Origin: Pseudomonadota bacterium
Lineage (GTDB): Bacteria > Pseudomonadota > Alphaproteobacteria > Rhodobacterales > Rhodobacteraceae
Direction of reading: 5' to 3'
Assembly (NCBI GenBank): GCA_038533575.1
Contig: JBCAYL010000003.1
Coordinates: forward strand, 171,001-235,000
DNA length: 64,000 bases
Shown: one piece after another, positions 18,036-27,251 of the stretch
How the letters are laid out: every line of letters begins with the position of its first letter
How positions within the stretch are numbered: position 1 is the stretch's first letter
The notes under the pieces: generated by a model
Seen by the model: only the letters and a program-made list of their open reading frames with translations
The model's database searches: none
Told to the model about the DNA's origin: nothing
Position numbers and translations under genes: made by a program

Positions 18036-19376
18036 ATGATCCGAATGCTCACCGCCGCCGCCGTCGCGCTGGCCGCGACCCCGCTTGCCGCCGCCGAGGC
18101 CGTAACGAATTTCTTTCTCGACAACGGGATGGAGGTCGTCGTCATCGAGGACACCCGCGCCCCGGTCGTCGTGCACATGGTCTGGTACAAGGTCGGCTCC
18201 GCCGACGAGCCAGAGACGAAGAGCGGGATCGCGCATTTCACCGAACACCTGATGTTCAAGGCCACCGACACCCTCGAGGACGGTGAATTCCAGCGGATCG
18301 TCACCGAGAACGGCGGCACCGATAACGCCTTCACGAGCTACGATTACACCGGATATTTCCAGCGCGTGGCCTCCGACCGCCTCGGTCTGATGATGGAGAT
18401 GGAGGCCGACCGGATGGTCAACCTCGCGCTCGACGAGGACGACATCGCCACGGAGCGCGGCGTCATCATCGAGGAGCGCAACCAGCGCACCGACAGCTCG
18501 CCCGGCGCGCTCATGCAAGAGCAGGTCCGGGCCGCGCAATTCCTCAATCATCAATACGCCGTGCCGATCATCGGCTGGCGCCACGAGATGGAGACGCTGG
18601 GGCTTGAGGATGCCAATGCCTTCTACGAGGCGCATTACGCGCCCAACAACGCCATTCTCGTGGTGGCCGGAGACGTGACGCCCGAAGAGGTCCGCATGCT
18701 TGCCGAGGAACACTACGGTGTCATCCCTGCGAACCCGGCGATCACCGAGCGCGCACGCCCGGCAGAGCCGCCGCAGCGGGCCGAGCGCCGCCTCGTCTAC
18801 CGGGATGCACGGGTGGCACAGCCCTATTTCACACGCACCTACCTCGCGCCCGAGCGGAACGCCGGAGATCAGCGGGAGGCAGCCGCCCTGCGGCTCCTCG
18901 CATCGGTGCTCGGCGGGTCGGGGGCGACCTCCGTCTTTGGCGAGACCCTCGAATTCGAGCAGGAGATCGCCGTCTACACCTCCGCATACTACCAGGGGAC
19001 CTCGCTCGACGAGACGACCTTCGGCCTGATCGGGGTGCCATCGCCGGGCACCTCCCTCGAAGAGCTCGAGGCTGCCATGGATGCCGAAATCGCCCGCTTC
19101 CTCGAGGAGGGCGTGGACCCCGAGCAGCTCGAGCGGATCAAGGCGCAGTGGCGCGCCTCGGAGGTCTACGCGCTCGACGACGTGGGCGGCATCGCCCGCC
19201 GCTACGGCGCCGCGCTCACCTCCGGGCTCACCGTGCAGGACGTGCAGGAGTGGCCGGAGATCATCCAATCCATCACGGGCGACGAGATCGTCGCCGCCGC
19301 CGCGCGCGTCTTCGACCGGACCAACGCCGTCACCGGCTATCTCATGCAACCAGACCAGCCGGAGGTGACGCAATGA
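18036..19376 (+). CDS. M16 family zinc metallopeptidase, catalytic subunit
   Basis: A 446-residue exported peptidase of the pitrilysin/processing-peptidase family. A signal peptide (IRMLTAAAVALAATPLAAAEA) precedes the N-terminal domain with the inverted zinc motif HFTEH (HxxEH, near residue 69) and the downstream glutamate region ATERGVIIEERNQR that supplies the third ligand. The second half is the structurally similar non-catalytic lobe. It overlaps the next gene by four bases (ATGA). Paired M16B proteins form heterodimers in which only one partner binds zinc, as the sequences show here. GGAGG is 10 bases before the chosen ATG. Confidence 0.93.
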   Translation: MIRMLTAAAVALAATPLAAAEAVTNFFLDNGMEVVVIEDTRAPVVVHMVWYKVGSADEPETKSGIAHFTEHLMFKATDTLEDGEFQRIVTENGGTDNAFTSYDYTGYFQRVASDRLGLMMEMEADRMVNLALDEDDIATERGVIIEERNQRTDSSPGALMQEQVRAAQFLNHQYAVPIIGWRHEMETLGLEDANAFYEAHYAPNNAILVVAGDVTPEEVRMLAEEHYGVIPANPAITERARPAEPPQRAERRLVYRDARVAQPYFTRTYLAPERNAGDQREAAALRLLASVLGGSGATSVFGETLEFEQEIAVYTSAYYQGTSLDETTFGLIGVPSPGTSLEELEAAMDAEIARFLEEGVDPEQLERIKAQWRASEVYALDDVGGIARRYGAALTSGLTVQDVQEWPEIIQSITGDEIVAAAARVFDRTNAVTGYLMQPDQPEVTQ

Positions 19377-20683
19377 TCGCCCGACTGACCGCCGTTTTCG
19401 CCCTCTTCGCCCTGCCCGCCTGGGCCGAAGTGGATATCCAGGAAGTGACTTCGCCCGGCGGCATCGACGCGTGGCTCGTGGAGGAAAGCTCCATCCCGTT
19501 CACCGCGCTCGAGCTTCGCTTCGACGGGGGCGCCTCGCTCGACCCCGAGGGCCTGCGGGGCGTGACCAACCTGATGATGGGCATGCTCGAAGAAGGATCT
19601 GGCGACATGGACGCCCGCGCCTTCGCCGAGGCCCGCGAGACGCTGGCGGCGCGCTTCGAATTCGATGCCTTCGGCGACAGCGTATCCATCAGCGCGTCCT
19701 TCCTCAGCGAGAACCGCGACGAAGCCGTGGCGCTGCTGCGCCAGGCGCTCACCCAGCCCACCTTCGATGAGATCGCCGTGGAGCGCGTGAAGCGGCAGGT
19801 GCTGACGGGCATCCGCTCCGACCTGCTCGACCCCGATGAGATCTCGTCGGCGCGCTTTTTCGAGATGGCCTTCGGCGACCATCCCTATGGCAGCGACCTC
19901 GCTGGGACGGAGGCCTCCGTGACCGCGATCACGCGGGAGGATCTGGAGACGGCCCGGCAGAACGCGCTGGCTCTCGACAGGCTCCATGTCGGCGCGGTGG
20001 GCGATATCACGGCCGACGAACTCGGTGCGCTGCTCGACGAGCTCTTGGGCGACCTGCCCGCCAGCGGCCCGGACACGCCCCCGCGCGTGGATTTCGCGCT
20101 GCCGGGAGGCACGACGGTCATCGAATTCGAGGGCCCGCAATCCACCGCGCTCTTCGGCCATGTGGGCATCGAGCGCGATGATCCGCGTTATTTCGCGGCC
20201 TTCATCCTCATGGAGATTCTCGGTGGGGGCGGCATCGAGAGCCGGCTCGGCTTCGAGGTGCGCGAGGAGCGCGGCCTCACCTATGGCATCTCCTCCTTCC
20301 TCGTGCCGCGCGATCTCTCCGAGATGATCCTCGGGCGCGTGCGGTCCTCCAACGAGACCATCGCGGAGGCCATCGAGGTGACCCGCGACGTCTGGGAACA
20401 GACCGCGACCGAGGGCGTCACGCCCGCGGAACTCGCGCGCACGCAGACCTATCTGACCGGGGCCTATCCGCTCCGCTTCGATGGCAACGGCACCATCGCC
20501 AACATCCTGGCGGGGATGCAGCAGGCCGATCTCGGGATCGATTACATCGCCACGCGCAACGACAACATCGAGGCCGTGACGCTGGAGGAGGTGAACCAGG
20601 TGGCGCGTGAGATCCTGCTGCCGGATGAGCTTCACTTCGTGGTGGTGGGCGAGCCTGTCGGGCTGACGACGACCACCAACTAG
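19373..20683 (+). CDS. M16 family peptidase, non-catalytic partner
   Basis: A 436-residue M16 protein with a signal peptide (MIARLTAVFALFALPAWA). At the position of the zinc motif it reads LMMGMLEEGSG, so HxxEH is absent and it should not bind zinc. The C-terminal lobe has EVREERGLTYGISS, the conserved R/Y motif that contacts substrate in the heterodimer's active site. Together with the upstream gene, whose stop it overlaps, this forms the alpha/beta pair seen in bacterial processing-peptidase-like enzymes, presumably degrading peptides in the periplasm. Confidence 0.92.
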   Translation: MIARLTAVFALFALPAWAEVDIQEVTSPGGIDAWLVEESSIPFTALELRFDGGASLDPEGLRGVTNLMMGMLEEGSGDMDARAFAEARETLAARFEFDAFGDSVSISASFLSENRDEAVALLRQALTQPTFDEIAVERVKRQVLTGIRSDLLDPDEISSARFFEMAFGDHPYGSDLAGTEASVTAITREDLETARQNALALDRLHVGAVGDITADELGALLDELLGDLPASGPDTPPRVDFALPGGTTVIEFEGPQSTALFGHVGIERDDPRYFAAFILMEILGGGGIESRLGFEVREERGLTYGISSFLVPRDLSEMILGRVRSSNETIAEAIEVTRDVWEQTATEGVTPAELARTQTYLTGAYPLRFDGNGTIANILAGMQQADLGIDYIATRNDNIEAVTLEEVNQVAREILLPDELHFVVVGEPVGLTTTTN

Positions 20684-20722
20684 ACGTTCCGAATCTGCGC
20701 TGGCCATGCTACCCCTTGGGTC

Positions 20723-22528
20723 ATGGCCAGCCCGGACCCCAAGATAAGCGCCCCAACCATCCGGCAGCTCGACGAGGCCGCCATCAACCGCATCGCTGCC
20801 GGCGAAGTGGTGGAGCGGCCCGCGAGCGCGGTGAAAGAGCTCGTGGAGAACGCCATCGACGCCGGCGCGTCCCGGATCGACGTGGCCTACGAGGCGGGGG
20901 GCAAGACCCTGATCCGGGTGACAGATGATGGCTGCGGCATCCCGCCCTCTGACCTGCCGCTGGCGCTGGCGCGGCACGCCACGTCGAAGATCGACGGCTC
21001 GGACCTGCTCAACATCCACACCTTCGGGTTTCGGGGCGAGGCGCTGCCATCGCTCGGCGCGGTGGGACGGCTCTCCGTCATCTCCCGCGCGGAGGGCGCG
21101 GCGGAGGCGGCAAAGCTCGCCGTGGCCGGCGGGGACATGGCCCCGGTCGCGCCCGCGGCCCTCAGCCGGGGGACGGTGGTGGAGCTGCGCGATCTCTTTT
21201 TCGCCACGCCCGCGCGGCTCAAGTTCCTGCGCTCGGAACGGGCCGAGGCGCAATCCATCTCGGATGTCGTCAAACGCCTCGCCATGGCCGAGCCCTTCGT
21301 AGGCTTCACGCTGCGCGACCTCGGCACGGGGCGCGAGGTCTTCCGGGCCGAGCCTTGCATGGGCGGGCCGGTCGACGCGTTGCGCGCACGGCTCGGGCAG
21401 ATCCTCGGGCGGGAGTTCATCGAGAACGCCGTGCCGGTGGAGGCGGAGAAGGAGGGAGTGCACCTGACGGGCTTTGCGGCGCTTCCCACCTATTCGCGCG
21501 GCGCGGCGGTGGCGCAGTTCTTCTTCGTTAATGGCCGGCCCGTGCGGGACAAGCTTCTGCTCGGGGCGCTGCGCGGGGCCTATGCGGATTTCCTCAGCCG
21601 GGACCGGCACCCGGCCGTGGCGCTCTTCGTGGAATGCCCGCCCATGCGCGTGGACGTGAACGTGCATCCGGCGAAGTCGGAGGTGCGCTTTCGGGAGCCC
21701 GCGGCGGTGCGGAGCCTCGTCGTCAACGGCCTGCGGCAGGCGCTGGCGCGGGCGGGGCATCGCGCGTCGACCACCGTGGCCACGGAGACGCTGGGCGCCA
21801 TGCGGCCCGAGGCGCCGCAGGCGGTTGTCTATCAGATGGATTTCGCCTCTCGCCCGGCCCGCCAGATGCCGCCCATGGCCCGGGAACCTCAGGGCTTCGA
21901 GGAGGCCCCCGCCGCGCGCGTCGAGCCGGAGCCCGACGCGCAGGGGGACCATCCGCTCGGCGCCGCGCGGGCCCATTTGCATGAGAACTACATCGTCGCG
22001 CAGACAGCGGACGGGATGATCCTTGTCGATGCGCACGCGGCCCATGAGCGGCTCGTCTACGAGGAGCTCAAGGCTGGGATGGCCGCGCGGGGCGTGGCCT
22101 CGCAGGCGCTTCTCATCCCCGAAATCGTTGACCTTTCCGAGGGCGACGCGGCGGCGATCCTAGAGCAGGCGGAGGCGCTTGCCGCGCTCGGGCTCGTGAT
22201 CGAAGCCTTTGGGCCGGGCTCCGTGGCCGTCCGCGAAGTGCCCGCGATCCTCGGGGCCTGTGACGCGCGCGCCCTCCTTCTCGACGTGGTGGATGAACTC
22301 ACCGATGGGGGCACGAGCCGGGTCGTCTCGGAGCGGATCGAGGCGGTGCTGTCACGGGTGGCGTGCCACGGCTCGGTTCGGACGGGGCGGCGTATGCAGG
22401 CCGACGAGATGAACGCGCTCCTCCGCCGGATGGAGGCCACGCCCCATTCCGGGCAGTGCAACCATGGGCGGCCCACCTACGTGGAGTTGAAGCTCGCCGA
22501 TATCGAGCGGCTTTTCGGGCGGTCATGA
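20723..22528 (+). CDS. mutL: DNA mismatch repair protein MutL
   Basis: Mismatch-repair ATPase/endonuclease. The 601-residue protein has the GHKL ATPase motifs [25 protein letters not shown] (quoted in part, residues about 28-52), DDGCGIP and [13 protein letters not shown]. The C-terminal domain has [17 protein letters not shown], matching the metal-binding DQHA(x)2E(x)4E endonuclease motif with Ala for Gln, and a CNHGRPT motif near the end. This indicates a nicking MutL, consistent with bacteria lacking MutH. The stop overlaps the start of rmuC (ATGA). Confidence 0.97.
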   Translation: MASPDPKISAPTIRQLDEAAINRIAAGEVVERPASAVKELVENAIDAGASRIDVAYEAGGKTLIRVTDDGCGIPPSDLPLALARHATSKIDGSDLLNIHTFGFRGEALPSLGAVGRLSVISRAEGAAEAAKLAVAGGDMAPVAPAALSRGTVVELRDLFFATPARLKFLRSERAEAQSISDVVKRLAMAEPFVGFTLRDLGTGREVFRAEPCMGGPVDALRARLGQILGREFIENAVPVEAEKEGVHLTGFAALPTYSRGAAVAQFFFVNGRPVRDKLLLGALRGAYADFLSRDRHPAVALFVECPPMRVDVNVHPAKSEVRFREPAAVRSLVVNGLRQALARAGHRASTTVATETLGAMRPEAPQAVVYQMDFASRPARQMPPMAREPQGFEEAPAARVEPEPDAQGDHPLGAARAHLHENYIVAQTADGMILVDAHAAHERLVYEELKAGMAARGVASQALLIPEIVDLSEGDAAAILEQAEALAALGLVIEAFGPGSVAVREVPAILGACDARALLLDVVDELTDGGTSRVVSERIEAVLSRVACHGSVRTGRRMQADEMNALLRRMEATPHSGQCNHGRPTYVELKLADIERLFGRS

Positions 22529-23640
22529 CGCTCGCAGACCTTCCCCTCGACGACCCGCGCGTGCTGGCGGCGGCGGGGTTTGCCCTGTTGATCGTGATCG
22601 TCTTTCTGTCGATGCGCGGCGTGGGGCGGCGTATGGAGCAGCTGGCGCAAGTTCAGCTCCAGCTCGCTGAAGGTCAGCAGAGGCTGGCAGGCGGGCTCAC
22701 CCATGTGAGCGATGCGCAGGCCGCGTCCCAGGCGCAGATGATGGGGCTCGTGGAGCAGCGCCTCGCCACCGTCTCCGACAAGATGAATGAGAACCTCACG
22801 ACCAGTGCGAAGGCCACGGCGGCCTCGCTCGGCGCGCTCCAGCAGCGACTGCAGGCCATCGACAAGGCGCAGGACAACATCACCAAGCTGTCCGGCGATG
22901 TCCTCAGTCTGCAGGATATCCTGTCAAACAAGCAGACGCGGGGCGCGTTCGGGGAAATCCAGCTCGCCGACATCGTCTCCAAGGCGCTGCCTGCCGACAG
23001 CTACAGCTTGCAGGCCACGCTCTCGAACGGGAAGCGCGCCGATTGCCTGATCCATCTGCCGAACCCGCCGGGGCCCATCGTCGTCGATGCGAAGTTTCCG
23101 CTGGAGGCCTATGAGCGGCTGCGGAACGCCGCGACCGACGCGGATGTGCAAGCGGCAGCGCGGCAACTCAAGGCCGATGTGAAGACCCATATCCGCGCGA
23201 TCTCCGAGAAGTACATCCTCGAGGGTGAGACGGCCGATGGCGCGTTGATGTTCCTGCCGTCGGAGGCGATCTACGCGGAACTCCACGCGAATTTCCCGGA
23301 GCTCGTGCGCGCAGGCTTTGCTGCGCGGGTCTGGATCGTGTCGCCCACGACCTGCATGGCCACGCTCAATACCATGCGCGCGATCCTCAAGGATGCGCGG
23401 ATGCGCGAGCAGGCGGGCGCGATCCGCAAGGAGCTCGCCATGCTGCACGGGGATGTGGAGCGGCTGACGACGCGGGTGGGCAATCTCGACCGGCATTTCG
23501 GCATGGCGTCGAAGGACCTCGCGGAGATCAAGATCAGCGCCGAGAAGGCGGGGACGCGGGCGCGGCGCCTCGATGCCTTTGATTTCGAAGAGCTCGAGGC
23601 AGAGGACGCCGCCGTCCAGAGCCGCATCGTGCGCCGGTAA
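22525..23640 (+). CDS. rmuC: DNA recombination protein RmuC
   Basis: A 371-residue protein with one N-terminal transmembrane segment ([17 protein letters not shown]), a coiled-coil region (about residues 35-130), and the RmuC nuclease-like domain with [34 protein letters not shown] and [18 protein letters not shown]. RmuC limits recombination between inverted repeats in E. coli; the conserved domain is a restriction-endonuclease-like fold. Start at 22525 overlaps the mutL stop by four bases, so the two DNA-repair genes are translationally coupled. Confidence 0.95.
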   Translation: MTLADLPLDDPRVLAAAGFALLIVIVFLSMRGVGRRMEQLAQVQLQLAEGQQRLAGGLTHVSDAQAASQAQMMGLVEQRLATVSDKMNENLTTSAKATAASLGALQQRLQAIDKAQDNITKLSGDVLSLQDILSNKQTRGAFGEIQLADIVSKALPADSYSLQATLSNGKRADCLIHLPNPPGPIVVDAKFPLEAYERLRNAATDADVQAAARQLKADVKTHIRAISEKYILEGETADGALMFLPSEAIYAELHANFPELVRAGFAARVWIVSPTTCMATLNTMRAILKDARMREQAGAIRKELAMLHGDVERLTTRVGNLDRHFGMASKDLAEIKISAEKAGTRARRLDAFDFEELEAEDAAVQSRIVRR

Positions 23641-23679
23641 CGGGACAGCGATCGACGCCACGTCTTCACTTTGCGGTAA

Positions 23680-23707
23680 GAAAAAGCCCCTGCCGGGGGG
23701 CAGGGGC
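23680..23707 (-). terminator. Rho-independent terminator of the yceI gene
   Basis: A 9-bp perfect stem, GCCCCTGCC (23686-23694) with GGCAGGGGC (23699-23707) and loop GGGG. On the minus strand it is followed by TTTTTC. It lies 42 bases beyond the yceI stop and also faces the end of rmuC. Confidence 0.85.
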
Positions 23708-23748
23708 AGTGGGTCGGCACCCGCGCCGAGGCGGGTGGCGGTGCGGGG

Positions 23749-24345
23749 TCAGGTGCTGCCGTCGCCCGCGTTGAACATAAGGCGCACGCTCACGGGCACG
23801 GCGCGGTCGATGCGCTCGAGGCCCGCGATCTCCATGAGCGTGTCTATCCCTGCGTCGATGCCGAGCTCTTCGGTGGAGACGTAGGTGATCCCATCGGAGA
23901 CGATGAGCACCTGGTCCTCGCCCAGACGCGCGGCGATGACCGGGAGATCCACAAAGACTTCCTCATCGAGGAACATCAGCGTGCCCTCCACGGTGCTCGT
24001 CATGGTCTCGCCCACGCCGAGGGCCTCCATCGCGCCCATGTCCACCTCGGCCATGAGCTCAGCCGTGGGCATCATGGAAAAGACATGCTCCTGCATGCGC
24101 TCGTTGCGGATGTCGATGCCGGTATCAACGGTGGCGAGGTCGATGGTGAGGGCGACCATGCCCTCCTCGGAGACCGTGCCCGAGAGGCCCGAGAAGCTGT
24201 GGCTTTCTCCGATGACGTCGGATTTGACGGAGCCGAAGCCGATCTTGGAATTCGCGCCGTCTAGCGTCCACATCTCGGCCTGTGCGATGGTGGCGGTGGC
24301 GAGCGTGGCGGCCCATACGCTGGCGGTGAGTAGCGGTTTGATCAT
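23749..24345 (-). CDS. YceI family periplasmic protein
   Basis: A 198-residue protein with a signal peptide (MIKPLLTASVWAATLATATIAQA) and the YceI lipocalin-like domain: MWTLDGANSKIGFGSVKSDVIGESHSFSGLSGTV (in part, residues 24-57) and MVALTIDLATVDTGIDIRNERMQEHVF. YceI proteins bind isoprenoids or amphiphilic lipids in the periplasm. AGGGAGGA lies before the ATG at 24345. It is downstream of chrR on the same strand, but a terminator separates them, so it is a separate unit. Confidence 0.92.
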   Translation of the reverse strand: MIKPLLTASVWAATLATATIAQAEMWTLDGANSKIGFGSVKSDVIGESHSFSGLSGTVSEEGMVALTIDLATVDTGIDIRNERMQEHVFSMMPTAELMAEVDMGAMEALGVGETMTSTVEGTLMFLDEEVFVDLPVIAARLGEDQVLIVSDGITYVSTEELGIDAGIDTLMEIAGLERIDRAVPVSVRLMFNAGDGST

Positions 24346-24407
24346 GTCATCCTCCCTTTGATGCGACATGACGTAGCGTCAGGGGTGGCCGTGGCGAGCC
24401 CGATCAC

Positions 24408-24442
24408 GGAAAAGCAAAACGCCGCTCCCGGGGGAGCGGCGT
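24408..24442 (-). terminator. Rho-independent terminator of chrR
   Basis: An 11-bp perfect stem, ACGCCGCTCCC (24419-24429) with GGGAGCGGCGT (24432-24442). On the minus strand it is followed by TTTTGCTTTTCC. It lies 34 bases after the chrR stop and closes the rpoE-chrR unit. Confidence 0.85.
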
Positions 24443-24476
24443 GTCAGCGTCTGTCAGTGTTCCCTCCGGCGGGGTC

Positions 24477-25130
24477 TCAGATGCGCATGAAGCGCTGCGC
24501 GACCCGGGGCAGGAGGCTGTTGAACTTGAGCGGTGCATCGGTGGCCGAGAGGCAGATGCAATCCTCGCCGATATCTGCGACGGGCGTGTGCTCGAGCTCT
24601 TCGTTGGCGATCTCGATGTCGCCCCGAGCGAAGCGGCCGTCATCATCGACGAAGGCGCCCTGCAGTACGAGGGTCAGTTCAGTCCCGTGATGGCCGTGAT
24701 CCGGCACCTCCATCCCGGCGGGAATGTAGAGCAGGCGCACGCTGGCATCCTTCGACGTGGGCAGGATGGCCTGCTTAACGCCGCCGCCCACGCGCCGCCA
24801 TTTGACGGCCTCGGCGTCGCCGCCAACGTAATCCTGAAGCGGCTTCGGGAAGACGCCCTGCGAGACGCGTGCCGTCTTGATCGGGTCCTTTGCGCGGCGG
24901 CTGATAAGCTTCAGCGTCGCGTCGAGGGATCCTTCCGACATCTCTGCGGCCTCTGCTCCGTCGAGCACGGCGCCACCCACGGCCTCGAATTCCCCGAGGC
25001 GCGCGCGGCACTCGTCGCAGAGCGAAATGTGCGTGGCGACCACGAGGTTGAAAGCCTCCGGCAGGGTGCCGGCAGCGTAGCCCATCAACAGCTGGTCACT
25101 GAGGTGATGTTTGATCTTCTGCTCAGTCAT
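24477..25130 (-). CDS. chrR: ChrR family anti-sigma factor
   Basis: A 217-residue zinc-binding anti-sigma factor that holds sigma-E inactive until singlet oxygen or organic peroxide triggers release. The N-terminal anti-sigma domain has the zinc ligands in the form HHLSDQLLMGYAAGTLPEAF...HISLCDECRARLGE (His, His-x3-CxxC, residues about 8-43). The C-terminal cupin domain (about 120-205) carries DHGHHGTELTLVLQGAF, the second metal site. Length and architecture match Rhodobacter sphaeroides ChrR. It is 44 bp downstream of rpoE on the same transcript. Confidence 0.95.
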   Translation of the reverse strand: MTEQKIKHHLSDQLLMGYAAGTLPEAFNLVVATHISLCDECRARLGEFEAVGGAVLDGAEAAEMSEGSLDATLKLISRRAKDPIKTARVSQGVFPKPLQDYVGGDAEAVKWRRVGGGVKQAILPTSKDASVRLLYIPAGMEVPDHGHHGTELTLVLQGAFVDDDGRFARGDIEIANEELEHTPVADIGEDCICLSATDAPLKFNSLLPRVAQRFMRI

Positions 25131-25174
25131 CTTGCGGTCCCATCATTCGCGTTCCCCAACGCGCCTCTCTCTCT

Positions 25175-25708
25175 TTATTTCATCGCATGGCGCAATCGAT
25201 CAAGCGCCAGGCGGATGCGGGATTTGATCGTGCCGAGCGGGAGGCCGGTTTCCGCAGCGATCTCGCTGTGGCTCAGGTCTCCGAAATACGCGCGCTCGAT
25301 CAGCACCCTTTGCTTCTCCGGCAGCTCGGACAGGGCCCGAGCCAGTTGTGAACTCTCCTGTTGCAGGGCCAGCGCGTCCTCTTGGTCCGGCTCGGCCTCG
25401 GGCCCCCAGGGGAGGTCCTCGGGCTCTGGTCGTCTCTGCTTCCGAAGGGCGTCGATCGAGCGGTTCCGCGCGATTGTAAAGATCCAGGTGGCCGCGGAGG
25501 CGCGGGCCGGATCAAACATGTGTGCCTTCGTCCACAGGGTGGCCATCACCTCCTGCGTCGTTTCTTCCGCGAGCGCCGCGTTGGCGCCCGATTTCATCAG
25601 AAACGCCTTCACCCGCGGGGCAAAGTGCTGGAACAACGCCGCGAAGGCGGCCTGGTCCTGATGCAGCCGGATAGCCTCGATTTCAGCCACCCACGGAGCT
25701 GCGCTCAC
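25175..25708 (-). CDS. rpoE: ECF sigma factor RpoE (ChrR-controlled)
   Basis: Group-IV sigma factor of the RpoE/ChrR type. Region 2 is AAFAALFQHFAPRVKAFLMKSGA through ARASAATWIFTIARNRSIDALRKQRR; region 4 is LPEKQRVLIERAYFGDLSHSEIAAETGLPLGTIKSRIRLALDRLRHAM (both quoted in part). The GTG at 25708 has AGGA four bases upstream and gives 177 residues, a normal length. The frame is open further upstream to ATG codons at 25843/25849, giving 224 residues, but that stretch is AT-richer than coding DNA here, contains an inverted repeat, and would begin inside the presumed promoter. The start is therefore my choice, not certain. rpoE precedes chrR and is divergent from the lipid operon. Confidence 0.92.
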   Translation of the reverse strand: MSAAPWVAEIEAIRLHQDQAAFAALFQHFAPRVKAFLMKSGANAALAEETTQEVMATLWTKAHMFDPARASAATWIFTIARNRSIDALRKQRRPEPEDLPWGPEAEPDQEDALALQQESSQLARALSELPEKQRVLIERAYFGDLSHSEIAAETGLPLGTIKSRIRLALDRLRHAMK

Positions 25709-25760
25709 GCGTTCCTGTACGTTCACGTCGGCATCTTTCTGGGCGAAAGTGTCAGCCCTG

Positions 25761-25780
25761 GTTGTCAGCTTGGCGACAAC
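25761..25780. repeat. Inverted repeat in the rpoE leader
   Basis: GTTGTC at 25761-25766 and GACAAC at 25775-25780 are perfect inverted repeats with an 8-base spacer, 53 bases upstream of the chosen rpoE start. It may be an operator or an mRNA hairpin. No protein is known to bind it from the sequence alone. Confidence 0.5.
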
Positions 25781-25848
25781 ACCATAAGACACATCCGGGT
25801 TGGATGCACGTTTTTCCTGACCCAGGCGTGCAGACGTTAACATGTTCA

Positions 25849-25877
25849 TGATACGCGCCCTGCGCTCCGGTGGATCA
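25849..25877 (-). promoter_or_regulatory. Candidate sigma-E promoter of rpoE-chrR
   Basis: On the minus strand TGATCC (25877-25872), an 18-base spacer, then TATCA (25853-25849). The -35 is a perfect match to the R. sphaeroides sigma-E consensus as I remember it (TGATCC-N18-TAAGA); the -10 matches three of five. It suggests autoregulation. If used, transcription starts near 25842, which makes the long upstream start codons of rpoE unusable. Confidence 0.55.
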
Positions 25878-25902
25878 CCGCATGCAAAAGAATTTTTGAA
25901 AC

Positions 25903-25931
25903 TCATCCATGGACTTCCTGCGTGCGTAAGA
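25903..25931 (+). promoter_or_regulatory. Sigma-E-type promoter of the divergent lipid operon
   Basis: TCATCC at 25903-25908, exactly 18 bases, then TAAGA at 25927-25931, 33 bases before the ATG of the first operon gene. Compared with the remembered sigma-E consensus TGATCC-N18-TAAGA, only one base differs. Position, spacing and the neighbouring rpoE-chrR genes all support sigma-E control of the five-gene operon. Confidence 0.75.
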
Positions 25932-25964
25932 GGACGAGAATTCACGGGGTAAGAGGGCAGCTAT

Positions 25965-27251
25965 ATGCCATTTGAACACGGGGCCGGCGGCCCCAAGCGT
26001 ATCGCTGTCATCGGCGGCGGCATTTCCGGGCTCAGCGCCGCGCACATGCTTTCCGGCGCCAATGCTGTCGTTCTTTACGAAGCTGAAGGCCGGCTGGGCG
26101 GCCATGCCCGCACCATCTTCGTCGGCGAAAAAGAACAGCCCGTCGATACCGGCTTCCTCGTTTTCAACTACGCGACCTACCCGCACCTGACCGCGCTCTT
26201 CCATGAGCTCGCCGTGCCGGTGGCGCTCTCGGACATGAGCTTTGGCTGCTCCATCGGGGACGGCTGGATGGAATACGGCATCCTCGAGCGCTCCGCGATC
26301 TTCGCGCAAAAACGCAACCTTCTGCGCCCGCAATTCTACAAGATGCTCGCCGACATGATCCGCTTCGGCAAAGAGGCCGACCGCATCGTCGATGACGAGA
26401 TGACGGTGGGCGAGCTCATCGAGGTCATGGGGCTCGGCACGTGGTTCCGCGACTACTACCTCCTGCCCATGTCCGGGGCGATCTGGTCCACGCCCACGAC
26501 GAAGATCACCGATTTCCCGGCGCGGGCGATGGTGAACTTCTTCGTCAATCACGGGCTCATGAAGGACAACGAGCAGCACGATTGGTACACGGTCGATGGT
26601 GGCTCCATCCAGTATGTCCGCCGGCTCCAGGCCGCGCTGGAAAAGCGGGGCGCGGACCTGCGGCTCGGCGCGCCCATCGAGGGCGTGCGCCGCCTGCAGG
26701 CCGGGGTCGAGATCAAGGCCCGGGGCGGCGAGTGGGAGCTCTTCGACGAGGTGGTCTTTGCAACCCATTCCGACGATACGCTGCGCCTTCTCTCCGATGC
26801 CACACCCCAGGAGCGCGCCGCGCTCGGCGCGGTGGCCTACCAGCCCAATCACGCCGTGATGCACTCCGATCCGGCCGTGATGGCCAAGCGCAAGGCCGTC
26901 TGGTCCGCGTGGAACTACACCGAAAGCGCCGAGAGCGACGTGATCGACCTCACCTACTGGATCAACCGCCTTCAGAACATTCCCGGGCCCACGGATTACT
27001 TCGTGACGCTCAATTCGCAGAAGGCGATCCGGGAGGAGCTGATCCACGACACCTACACCTTCCGCCACCCCGTCTTCGACACTGCCGCGCTCGAGGCCCA
27101 GGAGGCCGTGCGCCGCTTCAACGGGGCCAACAACACGTGGTTCTGCGGCGCCTGGATGAAGAACGGCTTCCACGAAGACGGTATCTCGAGCGCCGTGGAC
27201 GTGGTCGAGGCCATCGAGACGCAGGCGGCGATGGGGGTCGCCGCGCAGTGA
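25965..27251 (+). CDS. Flavin-dependent amine-oxidase/desaturase family protein of the sigma-E operon
   Basis: A 428-residue FAD protein: dinucleotide-binding IAVIGGGISGLSAAHML at residues 13-29, then LYEAEGRLGGHARTI, and a C-terminal NTWFCGAWMKNGFHEDGISSAVDVVEAI that completes the FAD site. The family includes amine oxidases, phytoene desaturases and NAD/FAD-dependent lipid oxidoreductases. In R. sphaeroides the equivalent gene (RSP_1091 as I recall) is in the core sigma-E regulon; a flavin desaturase UfaD acts in furan fatty-acid synthesis, and this protein may be its counterpart, but I cannot verify which locus encodes UfaD. First gene of a five-gene operon; its stop overlaps the DUF1365 start (GTGA). 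Confidence 0.9.
   Translation: MPFEHGAGGPKRIAVIGGGISGLSAAHMLSGANAVVLYEAEGRLGGHARTIFVGEKEQPVDTGFLVFNYATYPHLTALFHELAVPVALSDMSFGCSIGDGWMEYGILERSAIFAQKRNLLRPQFYKMLADMIRFGKEADRIVDDEMTVGELIEVMGLGTWFRDYYLLPMSGAIWSTPTTKITDFPARAMVNFFVNHGLMKDNEQHDWYTVDGGSIQYVRRLQAALEKRGADLRLGAPIEGVRRLQAGVEIKARGGEWELFDEVVFATHSDDTLRLLSDATPQERAALGAVAYQPNHAVMHSDPAVMAKRKAVWSAWNYTESAESDVIDLTYWINRLQNIPGPTDYFVTLNSQKAIREELIHDTYTFRHPVFDTAALEAQEAVRRFNGANNTWFCGAWMKNGFHEDGISSAVDVVEAIETQAAMGVAAQ

Noticed and set aside
19337-22045. 902-codon open frame on the minus strand opposite the second M16 gene and mutL
   Set aside because: Both plus-strand genes are clear family members; the antisense product is Arg/His/Gly-rich without domains.
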